Assembly: GCF_003610235.1 (NCBI RefSeq)
Contig: NZ_RAPR01000001.1
Span: forward strand, 2,480,001-2,544,000
Length of the DNA: 64,000 nt
Source of the DNA: Catellatospora citrea
GTDB lineage: Bacteria; Actinomycetota; Actinomycetes; Mycobacteriales; Micromonosporaceae
Reading direction: 5' to 3'
The position numbers and the translations under genes are program-made. The notes beneath the pieces were generated by a model. The model was not told the DNA's origin. It ran no database searches and saw only the letters and a program-made list of their open reading frames with translations. Below are positions 25,218 to 33,375 of the stretch, piece after piece. Position 1 is the first letter of the stretch. Every line of letters starts with the position of its first letter.

Positions 25218-26183
25218 GTGCTCGCCGTACTCTCCCCGGGCCAGGGTGCCCAGAAACCAGGATTCCTCACGCCGTGGCTCGACCTCGACGGCGCCGCCGA
25301 ACGTCTGCGCTGGTGGTCGAGTCTCGCCGGGGTCGACCTGGTGCACCTCGGCACCGCGGCGGACGCCGAGGAGATCAAGGACACCGCGAAGACCCAGCCG
25401 CTGCTCATCGCCGCCGCACTGCTGGCCGCCGACCACCTGCCGATGGCGGACGTGTCGGTCGTGGCCGGGCACAGCGTCGGCGAGCTCGGCGCGGCGGCAC
25501 TGGCCGGGATGCTGACCCCGGACGCGGCGATCACGCTGGCCGGCGTACGCGGCCGTGAGATGGCCGCCGCCTGCGCCCTGGAGCCCACCGGCATGGCCGC
25601 CGTGCTCGGCGGCGACGAGGCCGAGCTGCTCGCCGCACTGGACGCGCACGGCCTCTACGCGGCCAACCGCAACGGCGCGGGGCAGATCGTCATCGCGGGC
25701 GCGCTCGACGCGCTCGACAAGTTCGCGGCCGCCCCGCCGGCCCGGACCCGAGTCATCAAGTTGCAGGTCGCCGGGGCGTTCCACACCCCGTTCATGGCCC
25801 CGGCCGAGACGGCGCTGGCCGCCGTCGCGAGCACCGTCGACACGGCCGACGCACAGCGCCCGCAGCTGTCCAACGCCGACGGCGCGGCCGTCGCCGACGG
25901 CCAGGAGATGCTGGGCCGCCTGGTCCGCCAGGTCACCGCGCCGGTGCGCTGGGACCTGTGCATGCGCAGCCTGGCCGAGCGCGGCGTCACCGCCGTGATC
26001 GAGCTGCCGCCCGCGGGAACCCTCGCCGGGCTGGTCAAGCGCGAGCTGAAGACCGGCACGCCGGAGATCGTCACGCTGAACACGCCTGACGACCTGGCCG
26101 CCGCGAAGGACCTCATCTCGCGCCACAGCGCGCCGGGGTCGCACGAGCCCACCCCGCAAGCCCGCATCGGAGAACAATCATGA
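25218..26183 (+). CDS. fabD: Malonyl-CoA:ACP transacylase
   Basis: A 321-residue transacylase that loads malonyl groups onto acyl carrier protein for type II fatty-acid synthesis in the cytoplasm. The N-terminus LAVLSPGQGAQKPGFL is the oxyanion region, and the nucleophile is Ser86 in GHSVGE. A conserved histidine occurs in GAFHTPFM. The start is the GTG at 25218; its ribosome site is weak (AGGG, 8 nt upstream). The stop overlaps the fabH ATG by four bases (ATGA), so the two are translationally coupled. Confidence 0.95.
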   Translation: MLAVLSPGQGAQKPGFLTPWLDLDGAAERLRWWSSLAGVDLVHLGTAADAEEIKDTAKTQPLLIAAALLAADHLPMADVSVVAGHSVGELGAAALAGMLTPDAAITLAGVRGREMAAACALEPTGMAAVLGGDEAELLAALDAHGLYAANRNGAGQIVIAGALDALDKFAAAPPARTRVIKLQVAGAFHTPFMAPAETALAAVASTVDTADAQRPQLSNADGAAVADGQEMLGRLVRQVTAPVRWDLCMRSLAERGVTAVIELPPAGTLAGLVKRELKTGTPEIVTLNTPDDLAAAKDLISRHSAPGSHEPTPQARIGEQS

Positions 26184-27124
26184 GCGCCAACGGCAGCAAG
26201 ATCCTCGCATTCGGGCACTACCAGCCGTCGCGCGTCGTGACCAACGACGATCTGGCGCAGATGGTCGACACCAACGACGAGTGGATCCAGTCCCGCGTCG
26301 GCATCAAGGAGCGGCGCATCGCCGACACCGAGACCGTCGCCGACATGGCCGGCTTCGCCGCGGAGAAGGCACTGGCCGCGTCCGGCCTGACCGCCGCCGA
26401 CATCGACCTGGTGATCGTGGCGACCTGCTCCTCGATCGACCGCAGCCCGAACGTGGCCTGCCGGGTCGCCGACAAGCTCGGCATCGCCGGCGCGGCCGCG
26501 TTCGACCTGAACACCGCGTGCTCCGGCTTCTCGTACGCGCTGGCCAACGCCGACCACGCGATCCGTGCGGGCGCGGCGAAGCACGCGCTGGTGATCGGCG
26601 CCGAGAAGCTGTCGCAGATCACCGACTGGTCCGACCGGAGCACCTGCGTGATCTTCGCCGACGGCGCCGGCGCGGCGGTCGTCTCCGCGACCGCCGAGGG
26701 CGAGGAGCCGGGCGTCGGCCCCGTGGTCTGGGGCAGCGAGCCCAGCGACGCGATCGCCATCGAGGGCTGGCAGCCGTACATCGTGCAGGAGGGCCAGAAG
26801 GTCTTCCGCTGGGCCACCGGCACCGCGCCCCAGGTCGCGCTCGCGGCCTGCGAGAAGGCCGGAGTGGCCCCCGGCGACCTGGGCGGCTTCGTGCCCCACC
26901 AGGCCAACCTGCGCATCATCGAGCCGCTGGCCCGCAAGATCGGCGTGGACCCGGCGGTGCTGTCCCGCGACATCGTGGAGTCGGGCAACACGTCGGCGGC
27001 GAGCATCCCGCTGGCGCTGTCCAAGATGATCGAGCGCGGCGAGGTGAAGTCCGGCTCGCCGGTGCTCCTCGTCGGCTTCGGCGGTGGCCTGACCTACGCC
27101 GGTCAGGTAGTCCGCTGCCCCTGA
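26180..27124 (+). CDS. fabH: 3-oxoacyl-ACP synthase III
   Basis: A 314-residue ketosynthase that starts each fatty acid by joining an acyl-CoA primer to malonyl-ACP. The catalytic triad is visible as Cys114 (NTACSGFS), His240 (VPHQANLR) and Asn270 (SGNTSAAS). In actinobacteria FabH often takes branched primers, giving iso and anteiso acids, but substrate choice cannot be read here. It overlaps fabD by ATGA and is followed 58 bp on by acpP, within one operon. Confidence 0.95.
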   Translation: MSANGSKILAFGHYQPSRVVTNDDLAQMVDTNDEWIQSRVGIKERRIADTETVADMAGFAAEKALAASGLTAADIDLVIVATCSSIDRSPNVACRVADKLGIAGAAAFDLNTACSGFSYALANADHAIRAGAAKHALVIGAEKLSQITDWSDRSTCVIFADGAGAAVVSATAEGEEPGVGPVVWGSEPSDAIAIEGWQPYIVQEGQKVFRWATGTAPQVALAACEKAGVAPGDLGGFVPHQANLRIIEPLARKIGVDPAVLSRDIVESGNTSAASIPLALSKMIERGEVKSGSPVLLVGFGGGLTYAGQVVRCP

Positions 27125-27182
27125 GCCCCACCCCTGGCTTTTCTCACCACAAGTAACACCAACCGAAGGGAAACCAAGTTCC

Positions 27183-27425
27183 ATGGCTACGCGCGAAGAG
27201 GTCGTCACCGGCCTGGCCGAGATCCTCGAAGAGGTCGCCGGCGTGAACCCCGACGACGTCTCCGAGGAGAAGTCGTTCACCGAGGACCTCGACGTCGACT
27301 CGCTCTCCATGGTCGAGGTCGTCGTGGCCGCCGAGGAGAAGTTCGGCGCGAAGATCCCGGACGACGAGGTCCAGAACCTGAAGACCGTCGGCGACGCTGT
27401 CTCCTTCATCGTCGCCAACTCCTGA
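27183..27425 (+). CDS. acpP: Acyl carrier protein
   Basis: An 80-residue acidic four-helix protein that carries growing acyl chains on phosphopantetheine. The attachment site is Ser40 in DVDSLSMVEV. Length and sequence are typical. The ribosome site AAGGG lies upstream of the ATG. It is the third gene of the fab operon. Confidence 0.96.
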   Translation: MATREEVVTGLAEILEEVAGVNPDDVSEEKSFTEDLDVDSLSMVEVVVAAEEKFGAKIPDDEVQNLKTVGDAVSFIVANS

Positions 27426-27441
27426 AGTTGCGAGATTTGAC

Positions 27442-28668
27442 GTGACCAAGCCTGACGTTGTCGTCACCGGCATCGGCGCCACCACCCCGCTCGGCGGGGA
27501 CGTGGCGTCGACCTGGGACGCGATGCTGGCGGGCCGCTCCGGGGTCGGCAAGCTGACCCAGGAGTGGGCCGATCAGCTGACAGTGAAGATCGCCGCCCAG
27601 CTGGCGGTGGAGCCGAGCGAGGTCATCGACCGCGTGCGGCTGCGCAAGCTGGACCGCTCCGAGGCCGTGGCGCTCATCGCCGCTGCCGAGGCGTGGGCCG
27701 ACGCCGGCCTGGCCGACGCCGGCCTCGACCGCGAGCGGCTCGGCGTGGTTGTCGGCTCCGGCATCGGCGGCGCACAGACCCTGCTGGCCCAGGACGACAT
27801 CCTGGAGGCGTCCGGCGCACGGCGGGTCAGCCCGCACACGGTGCCGATGCTCATGCCGAACGGTCCGGCCGCCTTCGTCGGTCTGGAGTACGGCGCGCAG
27901 GCCGGCGTGCACGCGCCGACCAGCGCGTGCGCCACCGGAGCCGAGGCGGTCGCCTGGGGTCTGGACATGATCCGGTCCGGCCGCGCCGACGTGGTCATCG
28001 CCGGTGGCACCGAGGCCGTCATCCACCCCCTGCCGATCGCCGGTTTCGCCTCGATGCGCGCCATGTCGACGCGCAACGACGACCCGGAGAAGGCATCCCG
28101 CCCGTGGGACAAGGGCCGTGACGGCTTCGTCCTGGGCGAGGGCGCGGGCATCCTGATCCTCGAACGGGCCGACCATGCCGCGGCACGCGGCGCGCGGATC
28201 TACGCGCGTCTCGCCGGCGCGGGCATGACCTCGGACGGGTACGACATCGTGCAGCCGCACCCCGAGGGCACGGGCGCCGCCCGGGCCATCGCGAAGGCAC
28301 TGCGCGACGCCGACGTGGCCAAGGCCGACGTCGTGCACGTCAACGCCCACGCCACGTCGACCCCGGTCGGCGACATGGCGGAGATCGCGGCGCTGCGCTC
28401 GGCGCTGGGTGACCACCCGGTGCTGACCGCGACCAAGTCGATGACCGGGCACCTGCTCGGCGCGGCGGGCGCGCTGGAGTCGATCGCGACGATCCTGGCG
28501 ATCCGCGACAGTGTCGTGCCGCCGACGATCAACCTCGACGACCCCGACGACGCCCTGACCATGGACGTGGCGGCGCACAAGGCCCGCCCGCTCCAGATCG
28601 CGGCCGCGCTGAACAACTCGTTCGGCTTCGGCGGGCACAACGTCGCCCTCCTGTTCACGAGGCCGTAG
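27442..28668 (+). CDS. fabF: 3-oxoacyl-ACP synthase II
   Basis: A 408-residue elongating ketosynthase. The Cys-His-His triad is Cys163 (TSACATGAEA), His303 (VNAHATSTPVGD) and His337 (KSMTGHLLGAAG). It extends acyl-ACP by two carbons with malonyl-ACP. The GTG start at 27442 lies 16 bp after acpP. The last four codons and the stop are part of the first copy of a 34-bp tandem repeat that continues into the gap before accD. Confidence 0.95.
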   Translation: MTKPDVVVTGIGATTPLGGDVASTWDAMLAGRSGVGKLTQEWADQLTVKIAAQLAVEPSEVIDRVRLRKLDRSEAVALIAAAEAWADAGLADAGLDRERLGVVVGSGIGGAQTLLAQDDILEASGARRVSPHTVPMLMPNGPAAFVGLEYGAQAGVHAPTSACATGAEAVAWGLDMIRSGRADVVIAGGTEAVIHPLPIAGFASMRAMSTRNDDPEKASRPWDKGRDGFVLGEGAGILILERADHAAARGARIYARLAGAGMTSDGYDIVQPHPEGTGAARAIAKALRDADVAKADVVHVNAHATSTPVGDMAEIAALRSALGDHPVLTATKSMTGHLLGAAGALESIATILAIRDSVVPPTINLDDPDDALTMDVAAHKARPLQIAAALNNSFGFGGHNVALLFTRP

Positions 28669-28749
28669 GCCGAGTGACCGGGAGCTCAGCACGAGGCCGT
28701 AGGCCGAGTGACCGGGAGCTCAGCACGAGGCCGTAGGCCGAGTGACCGG
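28656..28749 (+). repeat. 34-bp direct tandem repeat between fabF and accD
   Basis: Two complete identical 34-bp copies (28656-28689, 28690-28723) and a third of 26 bp (28724-28749) follow each other without spacers. The first copy includes the end of fabF, so each copy holds the same CCGTAG stop context. Each also contains CCGAGTGACC, which resembles the real accD start (CCCGAGTGACC at 28872-28882). The unit length is not a multiple of three. Confidence 0.9.
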
Positions 28750-28875
28750 CGGCTCGGGACGCGGCCCTGAGCCGGGCGGCCGAGCCATTCGGTCCCCGGC
28801 CGCAGCCAGGCGACGCTCAGGTGCCGGCAGGCGCCTGAGCGTCGCTGCGTTTCCGCCCGCCCCGAGGAGGCCCGA

Positions 28876-30279
28876 GTGACCACGACCAAGGCAACGGTCG
28901 CCGTCGACCACCGTGACCCGCTGGTGCGCCTGCGGGCCCTGTTCGACGAGGGCACCGTGCGCCTGCTGGTCGGCGCGGACGGTTCCGGCGTGCTCAGCGC
29001 CCGCGGCGAGATCGACGGCATGCCCGCGGTCGCCTTCGCCACCGACGCCGTCCGGATGGGCGGCGCGCTGGGCGTCGAGGGCTGCCAGCACATCGTGGAC
29101 ACGATCGACACCGCGGTCCGCGAGCGCATCCCGGTCGTCGGCCTGTGGCACTCCGGCGGCGCCCGGCTGGCCGAGGGCGTCGTCGCGCTCGACGGCGTGG
29201 GCCAGGTGTTCGCGGCGATCGTGCGGGCCTCCGGCCGCGTGCCGCAGCTGTCCGTGGTGCTCGGCCCGGCGGCGGGCGGCGCGGCGTACGGTCCGGCGCT
29301 CACCGACATCGTGATCATGAGCAACGCCGGGCGGATCTTCGTGACCGGCCCCGAGGTCGTCCGCTCCGTCACCGGCGAGCAGGTCGACATGGAGAGCCTG
29401 GGCGGCCCCGACGCGCACGGCCGCCGCTCCGGGGTCGTGCACCTCACCTGCAAGGACGACGAGACCGCGCTCGCGGAGGCCCGCCGGCTGGCCCGGCTGC
29501 TCGGCAGGCAGGGCCGGCTGTCGCCGGCCGACGTCGCCGACGACCGCGACCTGGGCGCGAGCCTGCCCGAGCAGTTCAACCGGGCGTACGACGTCAAGCC
29601 CGTGGTCAAGGCGCTGCTCGACGAGCCCGGCATCGAACTGCACGTCAAGTGGGCCCCGAACGTGGTGACCACGCTGGGCCGCTTCGCCGGGCGCACCGTC
29701 GGCGTCGTCGCCAACAACCCGATCCGCCTGGGCGGCTGCCTGGACTCGGCGGGCGCGGAGAAGGCCGCCCGCTTCGTGCGCATGTGCGACGCGCTCGGCG
29801 TGCCGCTGATCGTCCTGGTGGACGTGCCCGGCTACCTGCCCGGCCTCGGCCAGGAGTGGGACGGCGTGGTGCGCCGCGGCGCGAAGCTGCTGCACGCCTT
29901 CGCCGAGGCGGTCGTGCCCCGGGTGACCCTGGTGACCCGCAAGGCGTACGGCGGCGCGTACATCGCGATGAACTCCCGCGCGCTCGGCGCGAGCGCCGTG
30001 TTCGCCTGGCCGAACGCCGAGGTCGCCGTCATGGGCGCCGGCGCGGCCGTGAACATCCTGCACCGCCGCAAGCTCGCCGCCGCCCCCGCCGAGCAGCGCG
30101 AGGCCCTGCGCACGCAGCTGATCGAGGAGCAGACGCACACCGCGGGCGGCGTCAACCGCGCCCTGGAGATCGGCGTCGTCGACGACGTCATCAAACCCAC
30201 CGAGTCCCGCAAACGCATCGCCGAGGCCCTCGCGGCCGCCCCCGCCGCCCGCGGCGCCCACGGCAACATCCCCCTCTGA
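28876..30279 (+). CDS. accD: Acyl-CoA carboxylase carboxyltransferase (beta) subunit, AccD6-like
   Basis: A 467-residue carboxyltransferase that moves CO2 from biotin to acetyl- or propionyl-CoA, giving malonyl- or methylmalonyl-CoA. Both crotonase-like halves are present: WHSGGARLAEG and GPAAGGAAYGPALTD in the first, PGYLPGLGQEWDGVVRRGAKLLHA in parts and RKAYGGAYIAM in the second. It is somewhat shorter than the roughly 530-residue PccB type. Its place after fabD-fabH-acpP-fabF matches accD6 after kasB in mycobacteria, which suggests malonyl-CoA supply to the operon. The GTG start has GAGGAGG upstream. A family C hairpin follows the stop directly. Confidence 0.9.
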   Translation: MTTTKATVAVDHRDPLVRLRALFDEGTVRLLVGADGSGVLSARGEIDGMPAVAFATDAVRMGGALGVEGCQHIVDTIDTAVRERIPVVGLWHSGGARLAEGVVALDGVGQVFAAIVRASGRVPQLSVVLGPAAGGAAYGPALTDIVIMSNAGRIFVTGPEVVRSVTGEQVDMESLGGPDAHGRRSGVVHLTCKDDETALAEARRLARLLGRQGRLSPADVADDRDLGASLPEQFNRAYDVKPVVKALLDEPGIELHVKWAPNVVTTLGRFAGRTVGVVANNPIRLGGCLDSAGAEKAARFVRMCDALGVPLIVLVDVPGYLPGLGQEWDGVVRRGAKLLHAFAEAVVPRVTLVTRKAYGGAYIAMNSRALGASAVFAWPNAEVAVMGAGAAVNILHRRKLAAAPAEQREALRTQLIEEQTHTAGGVNRALEIGVVDDVIKPTESRKRIAEALAAAPAARGAHGNIPL

Positions 30280-30327
30280 AGGAAGGGCACCTTCTACAAC
30301 GCATAGCGTTGTGAAGGTGCCCTTCTT
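30279..30327 (+). repeat. Family C 49-bp hairpin element, copy 1
   Basis: The outer arm AAGGAAGGGCACCTTC pairs with its complement, and the inner part ACAACGC-ATA-GCGTTGT extends the stem. It begins on the last base of the accD stop codon and lies before the end of the convergent kinase gene, a terminator position. Four other copies share outer arms and most of the central CTACGCATAGCGAT. Confidence 0.9.
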
Positions 30328-30395
30328 AACGGTTGACGTCCGTGAGCTGCGCGTTCGTCGGCCTTGCCGCGGACGGCAGCAGCGGCGCCGGGGGC

Positions 30396-30941
30396 TCAGA
30401 CCTGTCCTTCGGTCCACACCCGAGACATGATCTCGTCGACGGTCTCGGCCGCCGTCTGGTCCGACGTGTCCAGCCACAGCCCGATCCGGGGCGTGTGCGC
30501 CCGCAGGTACGCGTCCAGTTCCGCCACGCCCTCGTCACCGGGCTTGTACGCCACCTTGCCGCGCGCGGCCCGCCGCTCGTCGTCGCGGGCCTGCACCACC
30601 GCCGCCCGCGGCGCCAGCACCACCACGTGCAGCGGCCGGTGCCGGATCGCGGCCACCATCGCGGTGAGGTCCTCGCCGAGCACGATGTCCTGCAGCACCA
30701 CGTCGAATCCGGCCGCGGCGTACCCGTCGGCCGCGGCCGCCGCGAGGGCATACCGCAGGCGCAACTGCCGCACCGCCTCGGCGGGCGGCTCGGCCGGACC
30801 CATCTCCACCCGGCCGTTGACCACCATCCGCCGGAACAGGTCGCCACGCAGGTGCACCGAACGCGCCAGCCGCTCGGCGACCCCCTGCGCCACCGTCGAC
30901 TTGCCCGCGGCCTGGATGCCCGTCACCACGATCACCGCCAC
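30396..30941 (-). CDS. P-loop kinase / AAA-family phosphotransferase-like protein
   Basis: A 181-residue cytoplasmic P-loop protein. Walker A is GIQAAGKST at residues 8-16. LRGDLFRRMV and VVLQDIVLGEDL resemble zeta-toxin and chloramphenicol-phosphotransferase-like small kinases, and RDDERRAARGK is a lid-like segment. The phosphate acceptor is unknown. The start is a GTG at 30941 with GGGAGGGC as ribosome site. It is convergent with accD and divergent from the XdhC gene. Confidence 0.75.
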   Translation of the reverse strand: MAVIVVTGIQAAGKSTVAQGVAERLARSVHLRGDLFRRMVVNGRVEMGPAEPPAEAVRQLRLRYALAAAAADGYAAAGFDVVLQDIVLGEDLTAMVAAIRHRPLHVVVLAPRAAVVQARDDERRAARGKVAYKPGDEGVAELDAYLRAHTPRIGLWLDTSDQTAAETVDEIMSRVWTEGQV

Positions 30942-30996
30942 CGTGCCCTCCCCGCTGCCGTCCCGGAATCCGACGCCACGGTACTAGGCTGGGCGA

Positions 30997-31527
30997 GTGG
31001 CACATCAGCACACGGATCCCGCCTGCGCAGCGGCCCACGGCGACCTGCCGGCGCAGCCCGGCACGCGCACCCTGGTCGCGGTGTTCGCGTCCCCGGTCGC
31101 CGACCTGCTGTTGCACTTCGGGCACGACCTGGGCTACCGCACGGTGCTGGTCGAGCCCGACCTGCACCGGATCGAGAGCGCCGCGCGGCCCGGCCATCTG
31201 CGCCTGGCCAGCAGCGTCGACCCGTCGTTCGCCGACGGCGACGCCGACGTCGTGGTCACCGACCACGACCGGCCCGAACTCGGCGCGATCCTGGACGCGG
31301 CACTGCAGACCCGGGCCCGCTGGATCGGCGTGATGGGCAGCCCCCGGCACACCGCCCCGCACGTGGCGGCGCTGCGCGAGCGTGGGGTCGACGAGACCGC
31401 GGTGGCGCGGGTGCACCGGCCGATCGGGCTGAACATCGGCTCGCGTACGCCCGCGGAGATCGCCGTGGCGACGCTGGCCGGACTCATCGCCGACCGCAAC
31501 GACCGCCCCGGCGGCTTCGCCTTCTGA
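30997..31527 (+). CDS. Stand-alone XdhC C-terminal (Rossmann) domain protein
   Basis: A 176-residue protein matching only the Rossmann domain of XdhC/CoxI proteins, which help insert the molybdenum cofactor in xanthine-dehydrogenase-type enzymes. Typical segments are GYRTVLVEPD, WIGVMGSPRHT and IGLNIGSRTPAEIAVATLAGL in parts. The N-terminal XdhC_CoxI domain with its conserved cysteine is absent, and no molybdenum hydroxylase gene is in the window. TAGGCT ends 6 nt before the GTG, which suggests leaderless translation. A family C hairpin follows. Confidence 0.78.
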   Translation: MAHQHTDPACAAAHGDLPAQPGTRTLVAVFASPVADLLLHFGHDLGYRTVLVEPDLHRIESAARPGHLRLASSVDPSFADGDADVVVTDHDRPELGAILDAALQTRARWIGVMGSPRHTAPHVAALRERGVDETAVARVHRPIGLNIGSRTPAEIAVATLAGLIADRNDRPGGFAF

Positions 31528-31576
31528 CCCTCCCGCAAGCCCGCCGGAACCAGCAGCTCACGCCACGTGTGGCGTT

Positions 31577-31625
31577 AGGAAGGGCACCTTCCTCTACGCA
31601 TAGCGATAAGAAGGTGCCCTTCCTT
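31577..31625 (+). repeat. Family C 49-bp hairpin element, copy 2
   Basis: Same outer arms as the other copies, with the centre CTCTACGCATAGCGATAAG. It lies 49 bp after the XdhC stop and about 80 bp before the YciI gene, so it may end XdhC transcription. Confidence 0.88.
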
Positions 31626-31705
31626 CGAAGATTTTTGTGGGTGGTGTCCGGAACGGGGGCTGTGGTTCGTCACTGTGGTGAGAGCCCGAGACAGGAGAGC
31701 AAGCG

Positions 31706-32041
31706 ATGAAGTATCTGATGTTCGTCTGCACCGACACCGAGCCGGACACCGATCCCGCGCCCGAGCCCGACATCCACCGGTGGGTGGCCGAGCACGACGC
31801 CAGCGGGCAGCGCCTGCAGGGCATGGCGCTCGCGCCGAAGTCGACCGCCACGACGGTGCGGGTGCGCAACGGGCAGACCCTGGTGTCCGACGGCCCGTTC
31901 GCCGAGACCAAGGAGCTGATCGTGGGCTTCGACCTGCTGGAGTGCGCCGACCTCGACGAGGCGATCGAGGTCGCCCGGGCGCACCCGATGGCGCGCGGGG
32001 GCCGTATCGAGATCCGGCCGCAGGCCGACTGGGATCGTTGA
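31706..32041 (+). CDS. YciI-like (DGPF) protein, ECF sigma partner
   Basis: A 111-residue DGPF/YciI protein. The name motif appears as VSDGPFAETKE (about 60-70), preceded by KYLMFVCTD. In many actinobacteria a DGPF gene sits directly upstream of an ECF42-type sigma factor gene, as here, where its TGA overlaps the sigma TTG start. The biochemical function is not known; the pairing suggests it modulates the sigma factor. The ATG has the ribosome site GGAGAG. Confidence 0.85.
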   Translation: MKYLMFVCTDTEPDTDPAPEPDIHRWVAEHDASGQRLQGMALAPKSTATTVRVRNGQTLVSDGPFAETKELIVGFDLLECADLDEAIEVARAHPMARGGRIEIRPQADWDR

Positions 32042-33300
32042 CCGGGGCGCAGGCCGCGGCGGCGCAGGTCGCCGCGGCCACCGCCGCCGAGGCGTACCAG
32101 CGCATCGTGGCGGCCCTGATCCGGATCACGGGCGACTGGACGCTGGCCGAGGACTGCGCCCAGGAGGCGCTCGCGCTGGCGCTGGACCGCTGGCCGGTCG
32201 ACGGCGTGCCGGACAACCCGGGCGGCTGGCTGATGACGGTGGCCCGCAACCGCGCCCTCGACGTGCTCCGGCGCGGCACCGTCGAACGCCGCAAGCTGCG
32301 TGAGCTGGCCGTGCTGGCGCTGACGGCGGCCACCGCCGAACCGGAGCGGGAGGAGATCGTGGACGACCGGCTGCGGCTGATCTTCACCTGCTGCCACCCC
32401 GCGCTGCCGCTGGAGGCCCGGGTCGCGCTGACGCTGCGCACCATCTGCGCGGTGGCGACCGCGGACATCGCGCGGGCGTTCCTGGTCGGCGAGTCCACCA
32501 TGACCCGGCGGCTGACCAGGGCAAAAACCAAGATTACCGAAGCCCGCATCCCGTATCGGGTGCCGACCGGCCCGGCGCTCACCCAGCGCCTGCCCGGCGT
32601 GCTGGCCGTGCTGTACCTGCTGTTCACACACGGCTACAACGCCGACGGGGAGCCCGCGTTCGCCGACGAGGCGATCCGGCTGGCCCGGCTGCTCGCCCGG
32701 CTCATGCCCGACCAGGCCGAAGTCCACGCCCTGCGCGCGCTGTTCCTGCTGCAACACTCGCGGCGGCACGCCCGCCGCGACGCCGCCGGCGACCTGGTCC
32801 CGCTCGACCGGCAGGACCGGTCCCGCTGGGATCACGCCGCGATCGGCGAAGCCGTCGGCATCCTGGACGAGCTACGGGAGTCCGAGCTGCGGGAGTCCGA
32901 GCCGGCGGAGTCCGAGCCGGCGAAGCCCGGGCCCTACGCGCTGCAGGCACGGATCGCCGCCTGCCACGCCACCGCGGCGTCCGTCGCCGACACCGACTGG
33001 GTCGGGATCGCGGACTGCTACGACCGGCTCGCGCACCTGCAGCCGAGCCCGGTGATCGAGCTCAACCGGGCCGTGGCGCACGGGTACGCGTACGGGCCGG
33101 CGGCCGGGCTGGACCTGCTCGCCCGGGCCCGCGCGGGCGGGGAGCTCGACGACTACCCGCTGGCGATCGCCGCGGAGGCCGACCTCACCGCGCGGGCGGG
33201 CGACCGGGTGCGCGCCGCCGCCCTGTTCCGCGCGGCAGCCGCGGGCGTCCACAGCGACGCCGAGCGGCGCGCCCTGCTCGACCGCGCCGACGAGGCCTAG
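32038..33300 (+). CDS. ECF42-type RNA polymerase sigma factor with long C-terminal extension
   Basis: A 420-residue sigma factor. Region 2 (about 15-85) has DWTLAEDCAQEALALAL and GWLMTVARNRALDVLRR; region 4 (about 115-170) has ARVALTLRTICAVATADIARAFLV in parts. The remaining 250 residues are the extension typical of ECF42, with a tetratricopeptide-like part (YDRLAHLQPSPVIELNRAVA in parts). The extension probably replaces an anti-sigma factor as the control element. The TTG start overlaps the YciI stop (TTGA). A repeated ELRESE / EPAESEPA linker lies at about residues 278-300. Confidence 0.85.
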   Translation: MTGAQAAAAQVAAATAAEAYQRIVAALIRITGDWTLAEDCAQEALALALDRWPVDGVPDNPGGWLMTVARNRALDVLRRGTVERRKLRELAVLALTAATAEPEREEIVDDRLRLIFTCCHPALPLEARVALTLRTICAVATADIARAFLVGESTMTRRLTRAKTKITEARIPYRVPTGPALTQRLPGVLAVLYLLFTHGYNADGEPAFADEAIRLARLLARLMPDQAEVHALRALFLLQHSRRHARRDAAGDLVPLDRQDRSRWDHAAIGEAVGILDELRESELRESEPAESEPAKPGPYALQARIAACHATAASVADTDWVGIADCYDRLAHLQPSPVIELNRAVAHGYAYGPAAGLDLLARARAGGELDDYPLAIAAEADLTARAGDRVRAAALFRAAAAGVHSDAERRALLDRADEA

Positions 33301-33375
33301 CAGGCGACCCGCGGCACGGCGAACGGCGAGACGCCCACTGCGGCCACGGGGGCGCGCAGCGGGCGTCTCGGAAGG

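Noticed and set aside
28656-28749. CRISPR-like reading of the fabF-accD repeat
   Set aside because: The units abut without spacers and one unit includes coding sequence, so it is a simple tandem duplication.
32872-33252. Repetitive minus-strand frame opposite the ECF42 linker
   Set aside because: It mirrors the Glu/Ser linker repeat of the sigma gene and has no independent start signal.
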